From Rhizobium rhizoryzae (GTDB lineage: Bacteria; Pseudomonadota; Alphaproteobacteria; Rhizobiales; Rhizobiaceae), in assembly GCF_011046895.1 (NCBI RefSeq), contig NZ_CP049249.1:1-64000 (forward strand): DNA of 64,000 nucleotides. Reading direction: 5' to 3'. This document shows, one piece after another, positions 8,715 to 16,657 of the stretch; position 1 is the first letter of the stretch; every line of letters begins with the position of its first letter. The notes below the pieces were generated by a model that saw only the letters and a program-made list of their open reading frames with translations, did no database searches and was not told where the DNA came from. Made by a program: the position numbers and the translations under genes.

Positions 8715-9521
8715 ATGACCGACGCGGTTCAAGTCTCGGCTCCACGAGCCTCAACCCTCAGCGCTCTCTTTCCCAAGACACTCCTCAAACCCCTTGTCGG
8801 TGTTATTTCCGTCGCTATTGGCATCGTCGTTTGGCATATCGGTTCACTGTTTACATCGCCGCTCTTCCTGCCTTCGCCCATAACGGTATGGCGCACGGCA
8901 TTGGAAATGCTTGCGGACGGTACCCTGGTGCAGTCGGTTGCTGCATCGGCAGCACGCATTGCGGCAGGCTGGTTTGTCGGTGTCGCTGTCGGAATTCCGC
9001 TTGGCATCTTTATGGGCCGGTTTGCGATCGTCCGTCTTTTGATGGATCCGTATATCGAGTTCTTCCGGTTCATTCCCCCGATTGCCTTCGTCACACTTGC
9101 AGTCATCTGGTTGGGACCGGGTGAAGTAACCAAAGTGGCACTAATTTTCTACACGACCGTCTTCATCGTGACATTGAACACGATTGCTGGTGTCGGGGCA
9201 GTAAAGCCAATGCGGTTGCAGGCTGCCCGAAGCATGGGCGCCTCCAAGATCGAGGAAATGACGACGATCATTCTTCCCTCCACCGTGCCCTACATGGTCA
9301 CTGGCGCGCGGCTTGCCATGGGAAATTCATTCCTGACGGTCGTTTCGGCAGAGATCGTATCTGCTCAGACCGGTCTTGGTGCGACAATCTGGACGGCGCG
9401 CAACTTTGGCAGAACCGACTGGGTCTTTGTCGGGATCATAGCGCTTGGGATCTTGGGGTTCATTTTTGATAGGCTTTTTCGATTTGGCTCGAACGCCCTT
9501 CTAAAGCCTCGGTATCTGTAA
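8715..9521 (+). CDS. ABC transporter permease (SsuC/TauC type)
   Basis: 268-residue inner-membrane permease of the BPD-transport superfamily. About six hydrophobic segments are visible, the first at about residues 26-46 (VGVISVAIGIVVWHIGSLFT). The cytoplasmic coupling motif for the ATPase is in the QAARSMGASKIEEMTTIILP region (consensus EAA---G). It probably acts as a homodimer with the preceding ATPase and the Tat-exported binding protein. Substrate unproven; context suggests an aromatic or indolic acid. Confidence 0.92.
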   Translation: MTDAVQVSAPRASTLSALFPKTLLKPLVGVISVAIGIVVWHIGSLFTSPLFLPSPITVWRTALEMLADGTLVQSVAASAARIAAGWFVGVAVGIPLGIFMGRFAIVRLLMDPYIEFFRFIPPIAFVTLAVIWLGPGEVTKVALIFYTTVFIVTLNTIAGVGAVKPMRLQAARSMGASKIEEMTTIILPSTVPYMVTGARLAMGNSFLTVVSAEIVSAQTGLGATIWTARNFGRTDWVFVGIIALGILGFIFDRLFRFGSNALLKPRYL

Positions 9522-9582
9522 ACCGGAGGCAGCCACGCGCTGCCGACCGTTCCCTCCAATACACAGTCTGGAAGCGTTGGGC

Positions 9583-9605
9583 GGGTCGCGATGCGGAAGC
9601 GACCC
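9583..9605 (+). other. Hairpin between importer and Rieske oxygenase genes
   Basis: GGGTCGC at 9583-9589 pairs with GCGACCC at 9599-9605, leaving a 9-base loop. No T-run follows, so it is not a standard terminator; it could be an mRNA-stability or processing element inside the operon. Confidence 0.4.
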
Positions 9606-9651
9606 CTGGGTAAACTCGCGCCTGGTTCCAGTCACATCAGAGGATAAAACA

Positions 9652-10929
9652 ATGATGAGCAACTCTTTGTTGCCGGTTGATGGCAGCAGTATCGATGCCA
9701 TGGTCAAGCCTGATCGTGCGAAAGGTACTCTTTACACGGACCCCGCCTTGTTCAACGAGGAGATGAGCCGCATCTTCGCCAAGACATGGATTTGGGTGGC
9801 TCATGAATCTGAAATTGCCAATCCTGGCGATTACAAGATGGCGAGCGTGGGCCTTGAGCCTGTGATTGTCACCAGAGATCGGAAAAGCCAGATCCATGTC
9901 CTGGTCAATCGTTGCCGCCATCGCGCTGCAACCGTTTGCGAAGTGCATAAAGGCAAGACAAACAGTTTCGTATGTCCCTATCACGGCTGGGCCTATGCTC
10001 TGGACGGCAGCTTGCGTGGTGTTCCTTACGATGAAAGTTATGCGGGCAAGCTCGAACGCGGCAATCTTGGCTTGAAATCCTTGCGGGTCGAGCAGTACCG
10101 GGGGCTTGTGTTTGCGACCTTCAACGAAGACGCTGAACCGCTTGTAGATTTCCTCGGCCCGGCAAGAAAATGGATTGATCTGTTTCTAAAGCAGAGTGCT
10201 GATTACCCCCTCGTTGCACTTGGCGAACATAAATTCGTCTTTCCGGGAAATTGGAAGATCCAGCTCGAGAACACGACGGATGCTTACCACTTCCCATTGG
10301 TTCACAAGACCTTTCTGAATGTCACAGATTCAGAAACCGAGGAACTGTTCGACATCATGAACAAGGGCGGCTGGGTCGAGGATCTCGGCAATGGTCACAG
10401 TGTGATGGTCATGATGCCGGAACTCGTTGATCTCGAGGAAGATCTCGAAGCGCCGATTCCGCACAAGTTTGCAGACCTTGCGGAAGAACTCCGCGCCGAG
10501 GGTCATGATGAAACCAAGGTGCGCCGGATCGTACGGGCTGTCGGTGGCACAGGTTTCAATCTCAATCTGTTTCCCAATCTCGGATGTTCTGCCGCGTTTT
10601 TTCGCGTTCTTCAACCGATTTCGGTCAACGCGACGGAGGTTCGCCATATTGCTCTAGGCATGGGTGGCGGCCCGGCTGCGGCAAACCAGGCACGGCTGCG
10701 CATTCACGAGTTCTTCCAGGGGCCAATGGGTTTTGGAAGTCCGGATGATTCCGAGGTCTGGGACAGGGTGCAGCACGGAGCCCAGGGCGGCGGCGATCTA
10801 TGGATCATGCTGAACCGCAGTCTGGAAAATGAAACTGTTGGTGAGGACGGGCAGGTTCGCGGCGACGTGAGCTCTGAACTCGGGATGCGGACTGCCTACC
10901 GGCAGTGGAAAAAGTTGATGGAGGCTTAG
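9652..10929 (+). CDS. iacC: Rieske aromatic-ring-hydroxylating oxygenase, alpha subunit (IacC/AntA-like)
   Basis: 425 residues, a full-length RHO large subunit. The Rieske [2Fe-2S] motif is Cys88-x-His90 and Cys108-x2-His111. The mononuclear iron site is NTTDAYHFPLVH with Asp210 as the bridging residue and His213 and His218 as ligands; the third ligand should be in PDD at about 365-366. ATG at 9652 is chosen over an upstream start since AGAGGA lies about seven bases before it. No cis-diol dehydrogenase gene is nearby while catechol genes are, so the product is probably catechol formed with spontaneous deamination/decarboxylation, as with anthranilate dioxygenase (AntA). In iac clusters this protein is IacC. 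Paired with the beta subunit and reductase directly downstream. Confidence 0.85.
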   Translation: MMSNSLLPVDGSSIDAMVKPDRAKGTLYTDPALFNEEMSRIFAKTWIWVAHESEIANPGDYKMASVGLEPVIVTRDRKSQIHVLVNRCRHRAATVCEVHKGKTNSFVCPYHGWAYALDGSLRGVPYDESYAGKLERGNLGLKSLRVEQYRGLVFATFNEDAEPLVDFLGPARKWIDLFLKQSADYPLVALGEHKFVFPGNWKIQLENTTDAYHFPLVHKTFLNVTDSETEELFDIMNKGGWVEDLGNGHSVMVMMPELVDLEEDLEAPIPHKFADLAEELRAEGHDETKVRRIVRAVGGTGFNLNLFPNLGCSAAFFRVLQPISVNATEVRHIALGMGGGPAAANQARLRIHEFFQGPMGFGSPDDSEVWDRVQHGAQGGGDLWIMLNRSLENETVGEDGQVRGDVSSELGMRTAYRQWKKLMEA

Positions 10930-10930
10930 G

Positions 10931-11425
10931 ATGGACATGGCTGTGAGCACAAAGAGTGACGCGCTGCTGGAGCTTATGACCTTCGTGTGGCTTGAAGCGG
11001 ACAGGCTCGATCATGCGCAGTACGATGACTGGTTGGCCATGTGGACGCCACAGGCCCGGTACATCGTACCCGTGGAACCCGGCGTGACGGACTACGAGGC
11101 GCACCTGAACTATGCCTACGACGATCATTCCATGCGGCAGAAGCGTGTTGAGCGCATGCTGAGCGGCGTGTCCGTATCCGCCTCTCCAGTGGCGCGGACT
11201 ATCCGATCCCTTTCCCGCTTCAGGCTTCTCTCCGATGATGGAACAACCGCGGAACTGCGCTGCATGCAGCATTTGACCGAGTTCCGTCGGGGCCGCGAGC
11301 GTACCTATAGTGCAGATGTCGAGTTTCGGATCAAGCGTACGGCAGCAGAATTGTTGCTGGATCAGAAGGTCATCCGACTCATCAATGCCGACCACGCGCT
11401 GGGTGCCATCAGCTACATTCTTTGA
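10931..11425 (+). CDS. iacD: Ring-hydroxylating oxygenase, beta subunit (IacD/AntB-like)
   Basis: 164-residue small subunit with the cystatin/NTF2-like fold of RHO beta chains. The family start is visible as DALLELMTFVWLEADRLD and the middle DDWLAMWTPQARYIVPVEP, followed by an MRQKRVERMLSG segment. It begins one base after the alpha-subunit stop, implying translational coupling and an alpha3beta3 complex. It has no catalytic residues; beta subunits are structural and can tune substrate choice. Confidence 0.88.
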   Translation: MDMAVSTKSDALLELMTFVWLEADRLDHAQYDDWLAMWTPQARYIVPVEPGVTDYEAHLNYAYDDHSMRQKRVERMLSGVSVSASPVARTIRSLSRFRLLSDDGTTAELRCMQHLTEFRRGRERTYSADVEFRIKRTAAELLLDQKVIRLINADHALGAISYIL

Positions 11426-11521
11426 GCGAAGTTCAACCTGACGAAACGGTCATCGGGCGTTCTTCGACTGCGCTCGAAGATTCGGCCCTTTGCCGGTTTT
11501 CACCTTTGCGGGAAGCGAACT

Positions 11522-12469
11522 ATGATGAATTTGCTTATATCGAAGCGGGAAATGCAGAGCGACGATATCGTCGTTCTCGATCTGGTTGATCCGGATTCCC
11601 GGACATTGCCGGCCTTCCAGCCCGGCGCTCATATCGACATCGAGGTCGAACCAGGCCTAGTTAGGCAGTATTCGCTGTGTAGTGACCCTGCCGAGCGTAA
11701 CCTGTACAGACTTGGTATTTTGAAAAGCTCGGAGTCGAGAGGCGGCTCCAGACTCATCCACGAACGTTTCAGGGAAGGCGAACTTGTTCGCGCAGGCGAG
11801 CCCCGAAATCTTTTTCCGCTGAACATGGATGCTCCGCAGAGCATTCTCGTCGGCGGTGGGATTGGCGTAACGCCCATGATCTCGATGGCCTACGCGCTTT
11901 ACGCCGCCGGAAAATCGTTCGAGTTGCATTACTGCGCCCGCACGCGCAGCAGGGCTGCCTTTCTGCAGGAACTGGCAAGTGCGCCTTTTGCGCACCACGT
12001 TTACCTTCATTTCGATGATGAAGAGGAAGGCCAGCGTTTCAACGCAGCGGCTCATCTTCCGGATCCCGCAAATGGAAGCCATGTGTATGTTTGTGGTCCC
12101 GCAGGCTTCATGACTTGGCTGCATGAGCAGGCAAGATCGCGAGGTTTTCGCGAGGAAAATCTGCACCAGGAATTCTTTAACGCCGAGGTCAGCACACAGG
12201 GCAAAGCCTTTGAAGTCGTTCTTGCCAGAAGCGGTAAGTCCGTCACGGTTGCCGAAGGCCAGACAATTGTCGCAGCGCTGTCGCATATCGGCGTACGCGT
12301 CAATGTTTCGTGTGAACAAGGCATTTGCGGCACCTGTCTCTGCACGGTGCTGTCGGGCGAGCCTGATCATCGAGACTCCTACCTCACCGATGAGGAGAAG
12401 GCGGAGAACGATCAGATCATGGTGTGTTGCTCGCGCTCGAAGGGACCAACCCTTGTTCTCGATCTCTAA
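11522..12469 (+). CDS. iacF: Rieske oxygenase reductase, phthalate-dioxygenase-reductase type (IacF-like)
   Basis: 315-residue electron carrier taking electrons from NAD(P)H through FMN to a C-terminal plant-type ferredoxin. Flavin-binding RQYSLCS is at 48-54 and the nucleotide-binding GGGIGVTP at 111-118. The [2Fe-2S] ligands are Cys264-x4-Cys269-x2-Cys272 and Cys302. The domain order (flavin, NAD, ferredoxin) is that of VanB and phthalate dioxygenase reductase, unlike AntC or BenC, whose ferredoxin is N-terminal; IacF in known iac clusters is of the same class. It serves the oxygenase encoded just upstream. Confidence 0.87.
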   Translation: MMNLLISKREMQSDDIVVLDLVDPDSRTLPAFQPGAHIDIEVEPGLVRQYSLCSDPAERNLYRLGILKSSESRGGSRLIHERFREGELVRAGEPRNLFPLNMDAPQSILVGGGIGVTPMISMAYALYAAGKSFELHYCARTRSRAAFLQELASAPFAHHVYLHFDDEEEGQRFNAAAHLPDPANGSHVYVCGPAGFMTWLHEQARSRGFREENLHQEFFNAEVSTQGKAFEVVLARSGKSVTVAEGQTIVAALSHIGVRVNVSCEQGICGTCLCTVLSGEPDHRDSYLTDEEKAENDQIMVCCSRSKGPTLVLDL

Positions 12470-12488
12470 ACACTAAGGAAGTGCGAAT

Positions 12489-13013
12489 ATGGATACTTTG
12501 CATGAAGCAGTCTCGACCCAGACCTTTCGGAACGCAATGTCCAAGTTGGGAGCAGCGGTAAATATAATCACGACGGAGGGGCACGCAGGCAGACACGGCA
12601 TAACGGCCTCAGCAGTCTGCTCAGTCACGGATACACCGCCAACAGTGCTCGTCTGCGTCAACCGAAATTCGAGTGCGCATGATGTAATTATGAGTAACGG
12701 CGTGCTTTGCGTGAATGTTCTTGGGCACGGACACGAGACGTTAGCACGAAAATTTGGTCAGCCCGGGCTTTCACCAGACGAGCGGTTTGCGCAAGGCAGT
12801 TGGACCCAATCCTCGACCGGCGCGCCGGTGCTGGTTGACGCCGTAGTGTCGCTTGATTGTCGGATCGTCGAACGCCACGAAATTGGAACACATAGCGTTT
12901 TCTATTCCAGAATCGAAACCGTTACGACAGCCGAGGTCGCGCAAAGCCTCGTATACTTCGACCGAGCATTCCATTGCCTCGGACAGGTCCAGACATCGAC
13001 CTCGCACCTTTGA
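12489..13013 (+). CDS. iacG: NAD(P)H:flavin oxidoreductase, HpaC/RutF family (IacG-like)
   Basis: 174 residues, the usual size of small flavin reductases that feed diffusible FADH2 or FMNH2 to two-component monooxygenases. Family features are FRNAMSKLGAAVNIITTEGH at about 10-30, the GITASAVCSVTDTPPTVLVCVN segment (about 37-58, given in parts here) and the FYSRIETV strand near the C-terminus. It follows the Rieske reductase by 19 bases. The likely partner is the IacA-like oxygenase. In P. putida 1290 the corresponding gene is iacG. Confidence 0.85.
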   Translation: MDTLHEAVSTQTFRNAMSKLGAAVNIITTEGHAGRHGITASAVCSVTDTPPTVLVCVNRNSSAHDVIMSNGVLCVNVLGHGHETLARKFGQPGLSPDERFAQGSWTQSSTGAPVLVDAVVSLDCRIVERHEIGTHSVFYSRIETVTTAEVAQSLVYFDRAFHCLGQVQTSTSHL

Positions 13014-13045
13014 AGATGTTGTAGCATCAGAAAGCGAGGCGCACG

Positions 13046-13615
13046 ATGACCGATTACGAACTGTCCATGAAGGCGCTTGTCAAGCGCGTCGAGATCCTAG
13101 AGGCGGAGGCTGAAATCCGCAGGCTGCAAGCTCGCTACATGTTCCTGTGCGATACGCCTCTTCCCGAAGACGGCGTTGCGGATGACACCGCCCGCATCGA
13201 CCTCATTTTGGGGCTCTATACTCCAGATGCGGTTTGGGAAGGGGTCGGAGAATACTACGACAATCAATTCGGCCGTGCCGTGGGAGCCAATGCAATAAGA
13301 CGGCACTTCGAGGCATTCTGGGGTACCAAACGCGATCCAGCTCTTGTTCTCAACTGTCACTATCTCACCTCCGAACAAATTCATGTGCACGAGGACGGGG
13401 CTTTTGCGGATGGACAATGGGTCCATATGCAGCCATGGCTTTTTTCGGATGGAACCGCGCTGCTGCGATCGTCACGGCTGAACAACGGTTTTCGCCGGGA
13501 GCCGGATGGACAGTGGCGGATCACGCGGACGCGAACCGAGAATGTCTTCGTAGCCCCGCTTCCCACCAATTGGGCGTCCGACTTTCCAAAATCGTCGGTT
13601 CTCATGCAGCGCTGA
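13046..13615 (+). CDS. iacI: SnoaL-like / NTF2-fold protein (IacI-like)
   Basis: 189 residues. After a charged N-terminal helix (VKRVEILEAEAEIRRLQARY), the rest has the SnoaL-4 pattern: LYTPDAVWEG, an FGRAVGANAIRRHFEAFWG segment, CHYLTSEQIHVH and GQWRITRTRTENVF. These small alpha+beta cones are hydrolases, isomerases or oxygenase-like enzymes in aromatic pathways. A SnoaL-like IacI is a standard member of the iac set and is thought to act after ring hydroxylation. It lies 32 bases after the flavin reductase. The exact step is not fixed by sequence. Confidence 0.75.
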   Translation: MTDYELSMKALVKRVEILEAEAEIRRLQARYMFLCDTPLPEDGVADDTARIDLILGLYTPDAVWEGVGEYYDNQFGRAVGANAIRRHFEAFWGTKRDPALVLNCHYLTSEQIHVHEDGAFADGQWVHMQPWLFSDGTALLRSSRLNNGFRREPDGQWRITRTRTENVFVAPLPTNWASDFPKSSVLMQR

Positions 13616-13656
13616 TCATCGGTGATGCTTTAAGTTTAATTCATCAGGAGTCTCTC

Positions 13657-13875
13657 ATGTCTCATCAGACGCGAATGTGGCAGGTCTACTGCTACGCTGA
13701 TCATGACGTCGTGGTCATCCAGCAATGGCAGGATCCCTTCGGGCGCCCGATGATACGCATCGCGGCACAACTGGACGGCAAGATCATTGCCGACGGGATG
13801 TCAGAGGCAAAGTTCCTGGCCGATGCCCGTTACGTGGCATCTGAGGGAACGGAGATCCTGGAAGGTGAGAACTGA
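13657..13875 (+). CDS. Small conserved protein of the catabolic operon (possible IacB)
   Basis: 72-residue soluble protein starting MSHQTRMWQVYCYADHDVVV, with TCAGGAG six bases before the ATG. Its stop overlaps the amidase start as TGATG, so the two are translationally coupled and it is very likely real. No signal peptide or membrane segment. Iac clusters contain a short protein of unknown fold, IacB, needed for full auxin breakdown; size and neighbours fit, but I cannot confirm homology by eye. A longer reading frame starting at 13234 overlaps the SnoaL-like gene and is not used. Confidence 0.7.
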   Translation: MSHQTRMWQVYCYADHDVVVIQQWQDPFGRPMIRIAAQLDGKIIADGMSEAKFLADARYVASEGTEILEGEN

Positions 13876-14981
13876 TGTCTGCCTTTCTTGAAAAGTTTGA
13901 TGTAGGGCCACCAGACGGGCTTCGAGTTGCTGTCAAGGATACTATCGATATCGGTGGTCGTCCGACTCGAGCTGGAAGTAGGTCTCTCCAGAATGCAGCG
14001 GCTGCTGTGCGAAACGCCGTTGTAGTCGATCTGGTTCTTAAGGCCGGCTGCCGGATCGTCGGGAAGACTGTCCTGCATGAACTGGCCTTTGGTATAACCG
14101 GCTTGAATGACTGGGCGGGAACACCGGTGAATACGCGCTACCCGGAATTGATACCTGGTGGGTCTTCAAGCGGAAGCGCTGTCGCCGTTGCTACCGGAGA
14201 TGCTGACTTTGCACTTGGCACGGACACCGGCGGATCAATTCGCATACCTGCCGCATGTTGCGGTATCTGGGGCATGAAGGGGAGTTTCGGAAGAATTGAT
14301 CGACGCGGCGTCTTCCCCGAGGCAACAACACTCGATTGTCTTGGTGCCTTCGCCAAGTCCCTTCCAATGCTAGATCGGGCCATGCAGATCATCCTTCCGG
14401 ACTATCGCCAATCAAAGCTGGTGCCTCGCAGGATTGCCTTGCTAACCGGACTGGCCGATGCGTCGATCGATCATGAGGTCGAGGCCTGTGTCACCAGAAG
14501 CGGACTGGAGGTGTTCAAGGCGGACCTCTCCTCCATGTCTGCGGCATTTAGCGCGGGTCTCAAGGTGATCAACGCCGAAACGTGGACAGCGGTTGGCCAT
14601 CTTGTAGGCACAGGTCTAGTGGGCGGGGATGTGGCCGAAAGGCTGAAGCAGGCGGCGAATGTAACTGACGCCGAGCTTCAAGAGGCGGAACACGTACGCC
14701 ATCTGTTTGCGGCAGAGGTGGACACCATTCTTGAGAATGCGGACGTCATTTGTCTACCGACCCTGCCGATATTTCCGCCCACTCTGGCAGAAGCGCGCCT
14801 GGACCGGACGGCCGTTAGCCTTACCAGGCTCGTTCGCCCCTTCAACCTGTCCGGTCATCCGGCATTGACCATGCCAATCGCTTCGACGCCCAATGGGCCG
14901 ATCAGCCTTCAAATCGTCGGCCGCCGTGACGGAGATGAAGACATACTGAAGCTGGCGCGTCACATATTTCAGAACGGCTGA
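13875..14981 (+). CDS. iacH: Amidase, amidase-signature family (IacH-like)
   Basis: 368-residue serine hydrolase with the Ser-cisSer-Lys triad: Lys21 in RVAVKDT, the GGSSSGS loop at 95-101 holding the cis-Ser, and nucleophile Ser121 in GTDTGGSIRIPA. It is shorter than typical 450-500 residue amidases, trimmed at the C-terminal half, as many catabolic members are. It starts on the TGATG overlap with the 72-aa gene. In iac clusters the amidase IacH acts on an amide formed after indole-ring oxidation, which suits an oxindole-type intermediate that must be opened to an anthranilate-like product. Hydrolysis of an incoming amide such as indole-3-acetamide is an alternative role. Confidence 0.82.
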   Translation: MSAFLEKFDVGPPDGLRVAVKDTIDIGGRPTRAGSRSLQNAAAAVRNAVVVDLVLKAGCRIVGKTVLHELAFGITGLNDWAGTPVNTRYPELIPGGSSSGSAVAVATGDADFALGTDTGGSIRIPAACCGIWGMKGSFGRIDRRGVFPEATTLDCLGAFAKSLPMLDRAMQIILPDYRQSKLVPRRIALLTGLADASIDHEVEACVTRSGLEVFKADLSSMSAAFSAGLKVINAETWTAVGHLVGTGLVGGDVAERLKQAANVTDAELQEAEHVRHLFAAEVDTILENADVICLPTLPIFPPTLAEARLDRTAVSLTRLVRPFNLSGHPALTMPIASTPNGPISLQIVGRRDGDEDILKLARHIFQNG

Positions 14982-15307
14982 TCCATCTCGCACAATCATG
15001 GCATAGCTGGTCCTGAGTAAACCCGTCAGGTAGGCAGCCATTATGCCGATTTGGGTATCGTGCCAATTTTGACTGCGCATGGGGCATCTGGCATGTCGGG
15101 CGAGGGGGTGCCCGGGCTGATAAGGTCACTGACATCGCAGATACCCCTTTTGGTACCCGAAAACTGCCTTGACTGCGAGATTTGCCTTTCGTCACTTCTG
15201 GTCTTCGGGGTTAGAACAAATGTGAGCCGCCATACTTCGGATTGGCTGCCGGCGTTATTCCATGATCTGCTGGATCGCACTCATTCAACCGCATAGGAGA
15301 ATAATTG
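14982..15307. other. Gap of 326 bases without a supported gene
   Basis: Open frames exist on both strands (for example 15051-15296 and 15041-15280) but overlap each other, lack ribosome-binding sites and give no recognisable protein. The last 20 bases carry the TAGGAGA site of the YciI gene. The gap may mark the junction between the iac part and the cat part of the island. Confidence 0.35.
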
Positions 15308-15604
15308 ATGATTGGTATCCGAGTCGCCTTTTCTGATGCGTCTAAGCTTGAAGAGCGCACGAAGTTCCACCCGCAGCACAAGGCACACCTGTCATCAGCT
15401 CCGTTCAGAGTTCTGATTTCCGGGCCTGCCTCTCTCGAAAACAGCGAGGCAACAGATGCCGCATTCCTTGTCGCTGAAGTCGATACCCTTCAGGATCTCA
15501 AAGCGTTCAGCGATCGCGATCCTTTCGTCGTGAACAAGGTCTACAAAGACGTTCGAATCTTCGAATGGAAGCCGAGCCTGGGAGATCTGGTGAAAGCGAT
15601 CTGA
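15308..15604 (+). CDS. YciI-like protein
   Basis: 98-residue ferredoxin-fold protein of the YciI family. Visible features are the FHPQHKAHLS segment at about 20-29, the ISGPASLEN turn, and the FLVAEVDTLQDLKAFSDRDPF run, in which the ESRDPF-type acidic motif is characteristic. YciI relatives include TftG, a dehydrochlorinase in chloroaromatic breakdown; the conserved His (here in FHPQH or HKAH) and Asp are proposed active-site residues. ATG at 15308 follows TAGGAGA. It faces the CatR-like regulator, ending 27 bases from it. Possibly an extra enzyme of the aromatic pathway. Confidence 0.78.
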   Translation: MIGIRVAFSDASKLEERTKFHPQHKAHLSSAPFRVLISGPASLENSEATDAAFLVAEVDTLQDLKAFSDRDPFVVNKVYKDVRIFEWKPSLGDLVKAI

Positions 15605-15631
15605 AGACGGTTCTGCCGCTCTCCACATCCT

Positions 15632-16513
15632 TTACGTGTCAATTTCTTCCGCCAATGTCTTCACAAGCTGAATGCCGGGGGAGGTATCGTTTGCCCGATG
15701 CGCTAGTATGACGGGAGACACGGCCCTTTCGCCATCAAGTAGCCGGTAGTGGACGTCGGAGCGAAGCTTCCTCGCTGAATAGGGAACAATGCATACACCG
15801 GCCTCCGCTGCGACGAGGCCTAAAGCTGTCTGAATCTCCCGCACTTCCTGGACCTCCGCCGGTTCTACGCCGTGTTCCAGAAGCATGCCCAAGACCTGAT
15901 CTGCGAAGCTGGGACGCGGCTCTTTTGGGTAAACGATAAGCTTCTCATTGACCAGCGCTATTGGCGGTAACGGATCGGCAACCGAGGCGAGCGGTGATCC
16001 TTCCGCAATGGCGACGGCAAGATGCTCCTCGCGCAGCACGAAACTCGCAATTCCCGGATCACTCTGCCGCAGGCGTCCAAAGCCAATATCGATACGACCT
16101 TCTTTCAAAGCCGGGAACTGCTCGATCGACATCATCTCCAGCAGTTGTATGTCGAGATCCGGCTCATGCAGCCTCAATTTTCGGATCAATGTCGGCAGCC
16201 CTCCGTAAAGCGTAGAGGCCACAAAACCGATCGACAGAACTCGGTTCTGGTTCAGCCCAATGCGGCGTGTGACGTTGCGCATTTGCTCCACGCGTCCCAG
16301 TATCTGCAGAGCCTGTTCGTAGAAGACCCGTCCAGCCTCTGTCAGTTTGACAGGGCGAGTGGCCCTTGCAAGCAATTCCACGCCTAGTTCTTCCTCCAGC
16401 GCCTGGATCTGTCGGCTAAGTGGAGGCTGCGCAATATGTAGCTGCTCTGCAGCACGTGTGAAATTTCTCTCTTTCGCCACGGCCACGAAATACCGCAGTT
16501 GCCGCATGTCCAT
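15632..16513 (-). CDS. catR: LysR-family regulator, CatR/BenM-like
   Basis: 293 residues. The HTH is MDMRQLRYFVAVAKERNFTR followed by AAEQLHIAQPPLSRQIQALE, the form shared by CatR, CatM, BenM and ClcR. The effector domain keeps ARATRPVKLTEAG and PLPPIALVNEKL. These regulators bind cis,cis-muconate and switch on cat genes. It is divergent from catB, and between the two lies a perfect ATAC-N7-GTAT site as used by BenM/CatM. Position and site make control of catBCA very likely. Confidence 0.9.
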   Translation of the reverse strand: MDMRQLRYFVAVAKERNFTRAAEQLHIAQPPLSRQIQALEEELGVELLARATRPVKLTEAGRVFYEQALQILGRVEQMRNVTRRIGLNQNRVLSIGFVASTLYGGLPTLIRKLRLHEPDLDIQLLEMMSIEQFPALKEGRIDIGFGRLRQSDPGIASFVLREEHLAVAIAEGSPLASVADPLPPIALVNEKLIVYPKEPRPSFADQVLGMLLEHGVEPAEVQEVREIQTALGLVAAEAGVCIVPYSARKLRSDVHYRLLDGERAVSPVILAHRANDTSPGIQLVKTLAEEIDT

Positions 16514-16586
16514 GTGATGTTCCCCCTGAATCTGGAGAGGTTAGCGCGCACTATCTTGCTTCGAGCTTAACGTTATAGGGCACATC

Positions 16587-16601
16587 ATACTTTGTTGGTA
16601 T
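16587..16601. promoter_or_regulatory. CatR/BenM-type operator and probable catB -10 box
   Basis: ATAC (16587-16590), seven bases, GTAT (16598-16601): exactly the ATAC-N7-GTAT arrangement known for BenM/CatM binding. It lies in the 144-base gap between the divergent regulator and catB. A perfect TATAAT (16599-16604) overlaps its right half, so it could be the catB -10 element, bringing the regulator over the promoter. The site lies much nearer catB than catR. Confidence 0.65.
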
Positions 16602-16657
16602 AATAGAATATCAATTCGGTGTTGGACCCTATGTGTGGCTTCCTGCACAATGGCCTC

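Noticed and set aside
13234-13656. Long upstream extension of the 72-aa gene (in-frame opening from 13234)
   Set aside because: It overlaps the SnoaL-like gene in another frame and its translation has no family sequence; the internal ATG at 13657 has a clear ribosome-binding site.
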